Assembly (NCBI RefSeq): GCF_001427285.1
Contig: NZ_LMFV01000045.1
Location: forward strand, 222,708-255,721
DNA length: 33,014 nt
Reading direction: 5' to 3'
Source: Mesorhizobium sp. Root552
Lineage (GTDB): Bacteria > Pseudomonadota > Alphaproteobacteria > Rhizobiales > Rhizobiaceae
Positions 16,226-24,900 of the stretch are shown here, one piece after another (the first letter of the stretch is position 1; every line of letters starts with the position of its first letter). The position numbers were made by a program, and so were the translations under genes. Under the pieces are notes generated by a model, which did no database searches, was not told where the DNA came from, and saw only the letters and a list, made by a program, of their open reading frames with translations.

Positions 16226-18376
16226 ATGAATGACAGGCTCGACAGGGACGACTGGAGGCATGAGCGCTCCTTGCGCGAACTCGGCCGGGCCATGCGCGGC
16301 GAGGACGAGGTTCCGCCACCGTCGGGCTCGCTGCTGTCATTGGCGCAGTCGGCAACGCCTGACTGGCGCGACAGCGCCGTCGAACGGCATCAGATCGCAC
16401 GCACGCGGCGCGAAGCCATCGCTGAGCGCGATACAACTCACGCCGCTTCCACGCCTGTTCTCGACGAACCGGCCCCCGATGCCATGGCGTTGCCGGATGT
16501 ACCGGACGCTGGCCCGGAGCCTGTTGAACCATCGTCGCCTGAGTCGGGCTGGCTCCCGCATTGGGCGCAACTCAGGCGTGCGCAGCCTGCAATTGGCGAT
16601 GTCGAAGGGGAAACGCCTTCACCGCCACCGGCTCCGCCAGTTGCAACTGCTGTTTCCGAGCCGGTCAAGCCAGCTGCCCCCGAAGCTTACGAACAAACCG
16701 CCCCATCCAGCGCGGCCGCACAGGATACGGGCGATCGCTGGAAACCGTTGATCGACCCGATGAAGATCATCGGCGGTGTCACTGGTTCGAAAGCGCTGAT
16801 CCTTGCCATGACTTTGCTTGGCGCTGTCGTCGGCGTTTCGATCGCGCTTTCCACGCCGAAGAAGTACGAGGCGCTCACCGAGCTGATCGTCGATCCGCGT
16901 GATCTCAAGCTCACCGACAGCGACTTGACGCAGACCATGATCGCCTCCGATGCCACCTTGGCCATCGTCGAGAACCAGATGCGGGTGCTGACGTCCGGCG
17001 TCGTCCTCAACAAGGTGGTGGACACGCTCAACCTGACCAGTGATCCTGAATTCAACGGACAGGGCGGAAGGCCGGGGCTACTGACGATGGTTCGTTCGCT
17101 GTTGTCGCGGGAAGATGGGCCAGCTGGGGCCGACGACGTGCGCCGGCGTGCGCTCGCCGTCAGCAACCTTGCCGAAAACATCCACGTCGAACGCGGCGGC
17201 AAGACCTTCGTCATCACCGTCAGCGCCATGACCCAGAACGCCGACAAATCGGCCCTGATCGCCAATACAATGGCCGATGTGTTCTTGCAGACCTACGGCC
17301 AGATCCAGTCGGAAACGGCTGGCCGGGCGACCAATGAACTCACAGCGCGGCTGACTGAACTTCGCAAGGGCGTCGAGGATGCCGAACGCAAGGTCGAGGA
17401 ATTCAGGGCGGCCCACGATCTGGTCGATGCGCAAGGCCGCCTCATTTCCGATGACGAGCTGCTTAAGCTCAATGAACAGCTCACCGTCGCCCGGGCGCGC
17501 ACGCTGGAGCTGAGCGCACGGGCCGCTTCCACCAAAACCGTCGATGTCGATGCCGTGCTTGGCGGCGCGCTGCCGGAAGAAATGAATTCCAACACGATGG
17601 CAGATCTGCGCTCGCAATATTCGACGCTGAAGCAGGAAGCCGACCGTGCGGCCGTGCGGCTTGGCCCGCGCCATCCTGAACGCATCGCGCTGGACGCCCA
17701 GCTTGCCGGCGCGCGCGACCGCATCGCCGCGGAGCTTCGCCGCATCGCTTCATCGCTGCAGGTTGACTTGCGCCGCGCAGTCCAGCTTGAGCAGGAACTG
17801 TCGGCAAGGCTCGCCCAGCTCAAGGTGCGCAGCGGCGATGTCAGCAACGATCTTGTCAGCCTAAGGGAATTCGAGCGTGAAGCTGCTGCCAAGCGCTCGG
17901 TCTATGAGGCATTCCTGTTGCGTGCCAAGGAAACCAGCGAGCGCAAGGACATCAACACCGCCAATGTCAGCGTGATCTCGAAGGCGTTTCCGCCGCTCGA
18001 GCCGAATGGCCCCTCGCGAGCCATCGTCGCGCTCGCTGGCCTGCTCTTGGGTTTTGCCTCGGGCGTGGGACTGGGTGCCATGCGGGGCGCATACGAAAGC
18101 TTGCGCGAAACGGCTGCCGATCGTGCGCGCCAGAACCGGCAAGGCCAACGCCGTGAAGCTCTTCTGGATAACCCGAACCGGAGGCCGGCACCGGAGTCTG
18201 CTCCGGCTGCTGGATCCGAGGCCGGGAACCTGTCTGCTGTGGACCGCGGGCCGCTGGTTGATGAGGCGGCAGAGGAAGAAGAACCCTCCGTGGAGGAAAT
18301 CCGCGCCAGCTTGCGCGAGGTCCGCGATGCGCTGCGCGAGTTGGCAGAGAGCCGCGCCCGCAACCGGCAGATCTGA
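16226..18376 (+). CDS. Wzz/GumC-type polysaccharide co-polymerase without kinase domain
   Basis: The 716-residue product has a long cytoplasmic N-terminal extension (about 1-185, rich in Pro, Ala and Glu), a first membrane helix (about 188-208, ILAMTLLGAVVGVSIALS), and a Wzz domain starting KKYEALTELIVDP. A large periplasmic coiled-coil region follows (about 370-570), then a GNVR-like stretch REFEREAAAKRSVYEAFL near 548. The Pro-rich PPLEPNGPSR sits before the second helix (about 600-620), and an acidic tail ends the protein. These proteins set chain length and recruit the export machinery. Many relatives are fused to a BY-kinase; no Walker A motif is visible here, so any kinase is separate. 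The ribosome-binding site before 16226 is weak. Confidence 0.87.
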   Translation: MNDRLDRDDWRHERSLRELGRAMRGEDEVPPPSGSLLSLAQSATPDWRDSAVERHQIARTRREAIAERDTTHAASTPVLDEPAPDAMALPDVPDAGPEPVEPSSPESGWLPHWAQLRRAQPAIGDVEGETPSPPPAPPVATAVSEPVKPAAPEAYEQTAPSSAAAQDTGDRWKPLIDPMKIIGGVTGSKALILAMTLLGAVVGVSIALSTPKKYEALTELIVDPRDLKLTDSDLTQTMIASDATLAIVENQMRVLTSGVVLNKVVDTLNLTSDPEFNGQGGRPGLLTMVRSLLSREDGPAGADDVRRRALAVSNLAENIHVERGGKTFVITVSAMTQNADKSALIANTMADVFLQTYGQIQSETAGRATNELTARLTELRKGVEDAERKVEEFRAAHDLVDAQGRLISDDELLKLNEQLTVARARTLELSARAASTKTVDVDAVLGGALPEEMNSNTMADLRSQYSTLKQEADRAAVRLGPRHPERIALDAQLAGARDRIAAELRRIASSLQVDLRRAVQLEQELSARLAQLKVRSGDVSNDLVSLREFEREAAAKRSVYEAFLLRAKETSERKDINTANVSVISKAFPPLEPNGPSRAIVALAGLLLGFASGVGLGAMRGAYESLRETAADRARQNRQGQRREALLDNPNRRPAPESAPAAGSEAGNLSAVDRGPLVDEAAEEEEPSVEEIRASLREVRDALRELAESRARNRQI

Positions 18377-18456
18377 CGCCTGAAATCAAACACTCCAGTT
18401 TAAAGTTTACGGCATGCGACGCCGCATTGGCGGGATTGCGGTGCCGAATTATCGTG

Positions 18457-18474
18457 AATATGCGCAGGCATATT
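18457..18474. promoter_or_regulatory. 18-base dyad just upstream of folD
   Basis: AATATGC (18457-18463) and GCATATT (18468-18474) are perfectly complementary around GCAG, ending 19 bases before the folD ATG. The size and AT-rich flanks suit a dimeric repressor site or a 5'-leader hairpin. The regulator is unknown. A purely structural or chance origin is possible. Confidence 0.4.
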
Positions 18475-18493
18475 TCGCATTGACGAGGATGAC

Positions 18494-19393
18494 ATGGCCG
18501 AGGTGATCGACGGGAAAAAGGTGGCGGCGGAGGTCACCGCGAAGGTCAAGGCGTTGACCGCCGAGCTTGCCGGCAAGGGCAAGGGGCAACCCGGCCTTGC
18601 CGTCGTCATCGTCGGCGAAGATCCGGCCAGCCAGGTTTACGTGGCATCGAAATCGCGCACGGCGAAGGAGTGCGGTTTCCTTTCGCTGCAGCATACGCTG
18701 CCGGCCGACACCAGCGAGCAGGCACTGCTCAAGCTGATCGGCAACCTCAACTCCGACCCGGCGATCCACGGCATTCTGGTCCAGCTTCCGCTGCCTGCCC
18801 ACATCGATGCCGGCAAGGTCATACAGGCCATCGCGCCGGCAAAGGATGTCGACGGCTTCCACTTCATCAATGTCGGCAAGCTCGGTACCGGCGAAACCGA
18901 AACGGCTTTCGTTCCGTGCACGCCGGCCGGCTCCATGCTCCTGATCGAGCGCATGCACGGAAAGGATTTGTCGGGCCTGAGCGCCGTCGTTCTCGGCCGC
19001 TCCAATATCGTCGGCAAGCCGATGGCCAATCTCCTGCTCGCCGCGAACGCAACCGTCACCATCGCCCACAGCCGCACCCGCGATCTCCCGGCGCTGGCGC
19101 GCACCGCCGACATTCTGGTTGCCGCCGTGGGACGCCCTGAAATGGTCCGAGGCGACTGGGTGAAGCCCGGCGCGACCGTTATCGACGTCGGCATCAACCG
19201 CATCCCCGCTCCGGAAAAGGGCGAGGGCAAATCCCGGCTCGTCGGCGATGTCGCCTATGAGGAAGCCGCCGCCATCGCCGGAGCCATCACGCCGGTGCCC
19301 GGCGGGGTGGGTCCGATGACCATTGCCATGTTGATGGCAAATACGGTCATTTCCGCATATCTTGCCGCAGGTCTCGAACGCCCCTCCTTCTGA
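18494..19393 (+). CDS. folD: Bifunctional methylene-THF dehydrogenase/methenyl-THF cyclohydrolase
   Basis: This 299-residue protein interconverts 5,10-methylene-, methenyl- and 10-formyl-THF using NADP, in the cytoplasm. Family motifs are complete: [11 protein letters not shown] near residue 50 with the catalytic lysine, [29 protein letters not shown] for the cofactor loop, and [15 protein letters not shown] near the end. GAGG lies eight bases upstream of the ATG. The next gene starts 18 bases downstream, so the two may be cotranscribed. FolD makes the 10-formyl-THF that the FDH-like protein at 204-1139 would consume, although the two genes are far apart here. Confidence 0.96.
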   Translation: MAEVIDGKKVAAEVTAKVKALTAELAGKGKGQPGLAVVIVGEDPASQVYVASKSRTAKECGFLSLQHTLPADTSEQALLKLIGNLNSDPAIHGILVQLPLPAHIDAGKVIQAIAPAKDVDGFHFINVGKLGTGETETAFVPCTPAGSMLLIERMHGKDLSGLSAVVLGRSNIVGKPMANLLLAANATVTIAHSRTRDLPALARTADILVAAVGRPEMVRGDWVKPGATVIDVGINRIPAPEKGEGKSRLVGDVAYEEAAAIAGAITPVPGGVGPMTIAMLMANTVISAYLAAGLERPSF

Positions 19394-19411
19394 TCCCGGA
19401 AAGAACAAGCC

Positions 19412-20410
19412 TTGCCGACGCCAGCAGTCCCCGTTGTCAGCGCGTCCACGAACGATCCGGTGGAAGGCGGTCGGCAATTCGCTTTCCTGCTGGTCGACAA
19501 GTTTTCGATGTTCTCGCTCGCCGCCGCCATCGACACCATGCGTTCGGCCAATCGCCTGATCGGGCGCGATTTCTATGGCTGGAAAACGGTGTCGGCGGAC
19601 GGTGAGGCGGTCATCGCTTCGAACGGCCTGTCGATCAAGATCGACTACAGCGTGGCCGACCTGCCGCCGGTAGACGTCATCTTCGCATGCGTTGGCCTGA
19701 CGACGGAGTTTCCCGGCAAGAGCAAGGTTCTGGCGGCGCTGCGCAACTGGGGCCGCCGCGGCAACGCGCTGGGCGCGCTGTCGGTCGGGTCCTACCTCCT
19801 GGCCGAGGCTGGCCAACTCGATGGCTACCGCTGCACCATCCATTGGGAAAACCGCGCCGGCTTCCTCGAGCGCTTTCCCGAAATCAACTGTACAGGCAAC
19901 GTCTTCGAGATCGATCGCAAGCGCTATACCTGCGCTGGCGGCACCACCTCCATCGACCTGATGCTGGAGATCGTTCGCTCGGACTTTGGCCCGAACCTCG
20001 CCAACAGCGTCGCTAACCAGTTCCAGCACGAGCGCATCCGCTCCGCTGGTGACCGCCAGCGAGTCGGCCCTGAACGCGACCTCACCGGCAAGTCGGAAAA
20101 GCTCAGGCGCATTGTCGAACTGATGGCCGATCACCTCGACGAACCCTTATCGGCGGTCCAGCTTGCCAAATCGGCAGGGCTGTCGGTGCGCCAGGTCGAA
20201 CGCCTGTTCCTGCGCCACCTCACCGTGACGCCCGGCCGCTATTACATGCGGCTGAGGTTGGAGCGTGCGCGCGAACTTTTGCGCCAGACCAACATGCCGA
20301 TCCTCGACGTCGCCATCGCAACCGGCTTCACTTCGCATTCCTATTTTGCGCAGAGCTACCGGCTCCAGTTCGGTCGCCCGCCTTCGGAAGAGCGCCGCAC
20401 CACTTACTAG
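19412..20410 (+). CDS. GlxA-family AraC-type transcriptional regulator
   Basis: The 332-residue product has an N-terminal DJ-1/PfpI-like ligand domain (about 20-190) and a C-terminal AraC helix-turn-helix domain (about 230-330). The regulatory end contains LSVRQVERLFLRHL and ATGFTSHSYFAQSYRLQFGRPPSE. In the DJ-1-like domain the position of the nucleophilic Cys is Ser (GALSVGSY), so it is probably a sensor and not an enzyme. Relatives control choline, carnitine and arginine catabolism genes, but the target here is unknown. The start is TTG at 19412 with GGAAAG upstream; no ATG precedes the domain. Confidence 0.85.
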   Translation: MPTPAVPVVSASTNDPVEGGRQFAFLLVDKFSMFSLAAAIDTMRSANRLIGRDFYGWKTVSADGEAVIASNGLSIKIDYSVADLPPVDVIFACVGLTTEFPGKSKVLAALRNWGRRGNALGALSVGSYLLAEAGQLDGYRCTIHWENRAGFLERFPEINCTGNVFEIDRKRYTCAGGTTSIDLMLEIVRSDFGPNLANSVANQFQHERIRSAGDRQRVGPERDLTGKSEKLRRIVELMADHLDEPLSAVQLAKSAGLSVRQVERLFLRHLTVTPGRYYMRLRLERARELLRQTNMPILDVAIATGFTSHSYFAQSYRLQFGRPPSEERRTTY

Positions 20411-20514
20411 TGCATGTCTCCCGAAAGTGGGTACCGGTTTCGGGATAAAGACATGCATAAAATCAAGAATCCAAAGCGTGTTAAGCGAAACTGAAAGATC
20501 GCGACACGCTTTGG
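20411..20514. repeat. Composite palindromic intergenic element
   Basis: Two palindromes sit side by side. The first pairs TGCATGTCT (20411-20419) with AGACATGCA (20449-20457), and CCCGAAA (20420-20426) with TTTCGGG (20438-20444), around GGTACC. The second pairs CCAAAGCGTGT (20471-20481) with ACACGCTTTGG (20504-20514), a perfect 11-base stem. It resembles dispersed intergenic repeats of Mesorhizobium and Brucella. A 17-base core, 20424-20440, recurs at 32808-32824 with 14 identities. It starts directly after the stop of the GlxA-type gene, so it may also help terminate transcription. Confidence 0.7.
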
Positions 20515-20629
20515 AAGCTGCAACCGCATGCTTGCCAGCCCGGACCGGCTTCGCTAGCTTGCCGCCCTCGACTGCGGCATTTCCAGAAAATAAATCACAC
20601 CGGAATCGGTAACGACCACGAGGTAAGTG

Positions 20630-22270
20630 ATGGCGGCGCTGACACGCATTCTGTTCGGTATTTTCATGATGGTTGCGACATGCACGGCGGCGAGCGCAGC
20701 CGACCGGGTGATCGTCATCCTCGATGCCTCCGGCTCGATGTGGGGCCAGATTGACGGCAAGCCGAAACTTGAAATCGCGCGCCAGTCGCTGAAGACGGTG
20801 CTGCAATCCGTCCCCGGTGATGAAGAGATCGGTTTCATGGCCTATGGCCATCGCCAGAAGGGCAGTTGCGACGATATCGAGCTGATCGTGCCGCCGCAGG
20901 CTGGCACGGCCGGCGCCATTTCCACCGCCGCCGACAATTTGAAATTCCTCGGCAAGACGCCGCTCAGCGCCGCGGTACGGCAGGCGGCCGAAGCGCTCAA
21001 ATACACCGAGGACAAGGCCAAGGTTATCCTCATCACCGATGGCCTTGAAACCTGCAACGCCGATCCCTGTCAGCTAGGCAAGGAGTTGGAAGCCGCGGGC
21101 GTCGACTTTACCGCCGACGTGGTCGGGTTCGGATTGACTGCCGAGGAAGGCCGGCAGGTCGCCTGCCTGGCCGAGAACACCGGCGGAAAGTACATTCAGG
21201 CCTCCGATGAAAATGCCCTCAAGGACGCATTGGCCGAAACGGTCGCGCCGGCGCCTGCGCCGGAACCGGCCCCCGCGCCTGCGAAGGTGGAATACAACCT
21301 CATTCCCAGGACCGTTTTGACCGAAGGCGGCGAAGCCCCCAAGATCGACGTCTATTACGAGGTGTTCAAGGTCGACGCCGCCGGCGGCAAGGGCGAGCGC
21401 GTCGACGGCAGCTACAACGACTACAAGATCAGCCTTGAGCCCGGCGACTATGTCGTCACGTCGCTGAGCGGCTACGCCAAGGCCGAGCAGAAGGTCACGG
21501 TTAGCGCCGACAAGGTTTCAGAGCCGGTGTTCAACCTCAATGCAGGTACCCTGATCCTGCGCGCCCGGCCCGCACCTGACGCCGAGATCGATGGCAATGC
21601 GCAGATCATCATCGATTATCCGGGCGAAGGTGAATCGTCGGCCAACTACGGCCAGGTCAAGACGGTCGTTCCTGCCGGCGACACCAGGATCACCATCAAG
21701 CTGGGTGCCGGGGAAACTAGCGAAACGCTTCAGGTCGCCGCCGGCCAGACCATCGACAGGGACTTCATCGTCGGTGTCGGCAAGGCGCAGGCCGACGCCT
21801 TCTACACCGACGGCGGCGAGAAGGTGGATTCGGGCGATCTGTCGTGGCGCATATTCAAGGCGGCGAAAAAGCTCGACGGCAGCCGCGAGCAGGTAACTTA
21901 CGGCTATGGCCCCGGCAGCAAGTTCGATCTGCCGGCGGGTGACTATGTCGCCGCCGTGGATATGCAGGCCGCCACCGCCGAGCAGCCATTCAGCATTGCC
22001 GTTGGCGAGTTCAAGAACATCAACGTAACCCTGAACGCCGGCGTTCTCGCCATCGATGCGCCGGGCGCCGACGGCTATCGGATCTTCGAGGCGAAGAAGG
22101 ATCTCCAGGGCGAGCGCAAGCAGGTGACTTACGGCTATGGCGAGAAATTCCAGACGACGATGGTTGCCGGCGACTATGTCGTCGTAACCGATTTCAAGGC
22201 TGACAAGGCGGACAGCGAAACGCCGTTCACCGTCAAGGCCGGCGAACGGACCGAACTCACTATCCAGTAG
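20630..22270 (+). CDS. Secreted von Willebrand factor A domain protein
   Basis: The 546-residue product has a Sec signal ending ASA at about residue 23, then a VWA domain (about 26-205) with the MIDAS DASGS at 32-36. A conserved Cys pair follows in ETCNADPC. A Pro/Ala linker (APAPAPEPAPAPAK) leads to a beta-rich C-terminal part. Within it a module ending in AGDYV repeats: VTYGYG occurs twice, 77 codons apart, each time followed by a Gly-Asp-Tyr strand, and a related GDYVV strand occurs earlier. It is probably periplasmic or exported and binds a partner through a metal-dependent site. The ATG at 20630 has GAGG six bases upstream; a GTG one codon earlier is less well spaced. Confidence 0.85.
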   Translation: MAALTRILFGIFMMVATCTAASAADRVIVILDASGSMWGQIDGKPKLEIARQSLKTVLQSVPGDEEIGFMAYGHRQKGSCDDIELIVPPQAGTAGAISTAADNLKFLGKTPLSAAVRQAAEALKYTEDKAKVILITDGLETCNADPCQLGKELEAAGVDFTADVVGFGLTAEEGRQVACLAENTGGKYIQASDENALKDALAETVAPAPAPEPAPAPAKVEYNLIPRTVLTEGGEAPKIDVYYEVFKVDAAGGKGERVDGSYNDYKISLEPGDYVVTSLSGYAKAEQKVTVSADKVSEPVFNLNAGTLILRARPAPDAEIDGNAQIIIDYPGEGESSANYGQVKTVVPAGDTRITIKLGAGETSETLQVAAGQTIDRDFIVGVGKAQADAFYTDGGEKVDSGDLSWRIFKAAKKLDGSREQVTYGYGPGSKFDLPAGDYVAAVDMQAATAEQPFSIAVGEFKNINVTLNAGVLAIDAPGADGYRIFEAKKDLQGERKQVTYGYGEKFQTTMVAGDYVVVTDFKADKADSETPFTVKAGERTELTIQ

Positions 22271-22289
22271 GCTTCGGCCATTGACGTGC

Positions 22290-22318
22290 AAAAGGGCGGC
22301 CTTGAGCCGCCCTTTTGT
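22290..22318. terminator. Bidirectional intrinsic terminator between VWA gene and edd
   Basis: AAAAGGGCGGC (22290-22300) and GCCGCCCTTTT (22306-22316) form a perfect 11-base stem with loop CTTGA. The T-run on the plus strand and the matching A-run serve both convergent genes. It is the clearest intrinsic terminator in the window. Confidence 0.9.
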
Positions 22319-22332
22319 TGGGTGAAAAACGG

Positions 22333-24159
22333 CTATGCCGCCGCGCTGAAGGCAGTTGCACCTTGGTCAGGGTGGCTGACGAGATGCCTGAAGCCGGCAA
22401 ACAATTCGCGCCCGAAGCCGAACTCGTTGCCGCTCAGGTCGGCTTCGGCTGAGGGCCGCAGCACCAGTTCGGCCGCCGACACGAGAACGTCGAGGGTGCC
22501 CGCCTCGGCATCGAGGCGCACGATGTCGCCTTCGTTGATCTTGCCGATAATGCCGCCTTCCAGTGCTTCCGGCGTCACGTGGATCGCCGCGGGCACCTTG
22601 CCGGATGCGCCCGACATGCGCCCGTCGGTGACGATGGCAACGCGCTGGCCGCGATCCTGCAGCACGCCGAGAACGGTCGTCAGCTTGTGCAGTTCCGGCA
22701 TGCCGTTGGCCCTCGGACCCTGGAAGCGGATGACGGCGATGAAATCGCCTGTCAGCTGCCCGGCCTTGAAGGCATCGTTCAGCCCTTGCTGGCTGTCGAA
22801 CACGCGCGCAGGCGCTTCTATGATACGCCGGTCGGACTTCACCGCCGAGGTCTTGATGATGGCATGGCCAAGATTGCCGGAAAGCACCTTGAGGCCGCCG
22901 CTCGGCTGGAACGCCTTGGCGACCGGCGCCAGAACCTTCTCGTCGCCGCTTTGGGCGGGTGCGTCCTCGCGCAGCACGGAACCGTCCGGGCCGAGCTTGA
23001 CCTCAACCGAATACGCGCCGAGCCCTTCGCCCCACACCGTCTGGACATCGTCATGCAGAAGTCCGGCATCGAGCAGTTCGCGGATCAGGAAGCCCATGCC
23101 TCCAGCCGCCTGGAAATGGTTCACATCGGCGAGGCCGTTCGGATAGACCCGCGCCAACAGCGGCACGGCTTCCGACAGGTCGGAAATATCCTGCCAGGTC
23201 AGCTTGATGCCGGCGGCCGCCGCCATCGCGACCAGATGGATGGTGTGGTTGGTGGAACCGCCTGTGGCATGCAGGCCGACCACGCCGTTGACGATAGCGC
23301 GCTCGTCGATCATGCGGCCAACCGGCGTATAGGCGTTGCCGAGTTGGGTGATGGCAAGCGCCCGCCTCGCCGCTTCCTTGGTCAGCGCCTCGCGCAACGG
23401 CGTACCCGGATTGACGAAGGAGGCTCCGGGCGTGTGCAGCCCCATGATCTCCATCAGCATCTGGTTGGAGTTGGCGGTGCCATAGAAGGTGCAGGTGCCC
23501 GGTCCATGATAGGATTTCGATTCCGCCGCCAGAAGTTCATCGCGGCCGCATTTGCCTTCGGCATAGAGCTGGCGGACCTTGGCCTTCTCGTCATTGGGCA
23601 GGCCGGTGGTCATTGGTCCCGCCGGCACGAACACCGCCGGCAAGTGGCCGAAGGTCAGCGCCGCGACTACAAGGCCCGGCACGATCTTGTCGCAGACTCC
23701 GAGAAAGACGGCAGCGTCGAACATGTTGTGCGAGAGCCCGACCGCTGCCGCCATGGCGATGACGTCGCGCGAAAACAGCGACAGCTCCATGCCGGGCTGG
23801 CCCTGGGTCACGCCATCGCACATTGCCGGAACGCCGCCGGCCACCTGGGCGATGCCGCCCGCCTCGGCCGCTGCGGCCTTGATCAGTTGCGGATAGGTCT
23901 CGAACGGCTGGTGTGCCGACAACATATCGTTATAGGCGGTGATGATGCCGAGGTTCGGCACCTTGTCGCCGCTGAGCGCGATCTTCTCGGAAGGGCTGCA
24001 CACGGCAAAGCCATGCGCGAGGTTGCCGCAACCGAGCACGGCGCGATTGGCGGTGCGGCTGGCCGCGTCCGTTATGCGCCCAAGATAGGTTTCACGGCTG
24101 CCACGCGAGCGTTCGCGAATGCGGTCGGTGATGGCTTCGATATCTGATCTGGCTGTCAT
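22333..24159 (-). CDS. edd: Phosphogluconate dehydratase (Entner-Doudoroff)
   Basis: The 608-residue IlvD/Edd-family enzyme dehydrates 6-phosphogluconate to 2-keto-3-deoxy-6-phosphogluconate using an iron-sulfur cluster. Motifs include [15 protein letters not shown] near residue 75, [20 protein letters not shown] near 111, [10 protein letters not shown] near 152, and [22 protein letters not shown] near the end. The cysteine-bearing loops expected of the family are present. The length suits Edd and is longer than that of dihydroxy-acid dehydratases. AAAGGA precedes the ATG at 24159. It is the last gene of the zwf-pgl-edd operon, 39 bases after pgl; no eda gene is in the window. Confidence 0.96.
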   Translation of the reverse strand: MTARSDIEAITDRIRERSRGSRETYLGRITDAASRTANRAVLGCGNLAHGFAVCSPSEKIALSGDKVPNLGIITAYNDMLSAHQPFETYPQLIKAAAAEAGGIAQVAGGVPAMCDGVTQGQPGMELSLFSRDVIAMAAAVGLSHNMFDAAVFLGVCDKIVPGLVVAALTFGHLPAVFVPAGPMTTGLPNDEKAKVRQLYAEGKCGRDELLAAESKSYHGPGTCTFYGTANSNQMLMEIMGLHTPGASFVNPGTPLREALTKEAARRALAITQLGNAYTPVGRMIDERAIVNGVVGLHATGGSTNHTIHLVAMAAAAGIKLTWQDISDLSEAVPLLARVYPNGLADVNHFQAAGGMGFLIRELLDAGLLHDDVQTVWGEGLGAYSVEVKLGPDGSVLREDAPAQSGDEKVLAPVAKAFQPSGGLKVLSGNLGHAIIKTSAVKSDRRIIEAPARVFDSQQGLNDAFKAGQLTGDFIAVIRFQGPRANGMPELHKLTTVLGVLQDRGQRVAIVTDGRMSGASGKVPAAIHVTPEALEGGIIGKINEGDIVRLDAEAGTLDVLVSAAELVLRPSAEADLSGNEFGFGRELFAGFRHLVSHPDQGATAFSAAA

Positions 24160-24198
24160 CTCGTTTGTCCTTTCGACCGTCGGCCGAATCCTGCGCTT

Positions 24199-24900
24199 TT
24201 ATGGCGCCCAGAACACCTCGACCGGCCTTCGCGCCATGCCGATCACTGCGCCGATGGGCTTTTCGCCTTCTTGTGCCGCCGCCTCGAACGCCGAGCGTTT
24301 GTCTGCGCCTTCGATGTGCAGGGCGATGAAGCGAGCTTCGACGATGCGCGCGGCGGCAAGCGTCAGCCGCGGCTCACCCGCGCTCGGCGCATGCACCGGC
24401 AACACGATCCGTTTCGATTCCGGGTCGAGGAGTGTTTCCAGGTCCGAAGCGTCGGGAAAGAACGAGGCCGTATGGCCGTCCATGCCCATGCCGAGGACGG
24501 CGACGTCGAGCGGCCAGGGCAGGGAACGAAGTTCCACATCGTCGGATTGAGCCGCATGATCGATGTCGGCGTCATCCCGATAGAGCGGCACGAAACGAGC
24601 CGGCGCGGCTTCGTTCTGCAATAGGTTGGCCATCACCAGTCCGGCATTGGAACGGGGCGAGGAGGCAGGCACGAAGCGCTCGTCGATCAGCGTGACGACG
24701 ACCTTGTCCCAATCAATCTTCTGCTTCGACAATACAGCGAAGAACAGCGCGGGCGTGGTTCCGCCGGATACCGCGAGAAAAGCTGCGCCGCGTTGCGCAA
24801 TTGCTTCGTCCAGATGCGAGGAAGTCGTCTTCGCCAGGGCCTGCGCCAACGCCGCGCGCTCGGCGAACCCGTTCCACACATAGCTGGCCGGCTTCAGCAT
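24199..24900 (-). CDS. pgl: 6-phosphogluconolactonase
   Basis: The 233-residue cytosolic protein hydrolyses 6-phosphogluconolactone, linking Zwf to Edd. It has the DevB/SOL-type fold with AVSGGTTPALFF (phosphate loop) near residue 44, WDKVVVTLIDERFVP near 69, SNAGLVMANLL near 87, and the signature VAVLGMGMDGHTASFFPD near 131. The ATG at 24900 overlaps the zwf stop by one base (TGATG), so translation is coupled. Confidence 0.93.
   Translation of the reverse strand: MLKPASYVWNGFAERAALAQALAKTTSSHLDEAIAQRGAAFLAVSGGTTPALFFAVLSKQKIDWDKVVVTLIDERFVPASSPRSNAGLVMANLLQNEAAPARFVPLYRDDADIDHAAQSDDVELRSLPWPLDVAVLGMGMDGHTASFFPDASDLETLLDPESKRIVLPVHAPSAGEPRLTLAAARIVEARFIALHIEGADKRSAFEAAAQEGEKPIGAVIGMARRPVEVFWAP

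Noticed and set aside
18449..20134. Long minus-strand frame (561 codons) across folD and the GlxA-type gene
   Set aside because: It spans two well-supported plus-strand genes and shows no family resemblance.
20265..20612. Open frame running from the GlxA-type gene into the repeat element
   Set aside because: It overlaps the helix-turn-helix coding region in another frame and then runs through palindromic non-coding sequence.
22579..24147. Long plus-strand frame (522 codons) antisense to edd
   Set aside because: It lies wholly inside edd, which has complete family motifs; the antisense translation has none.
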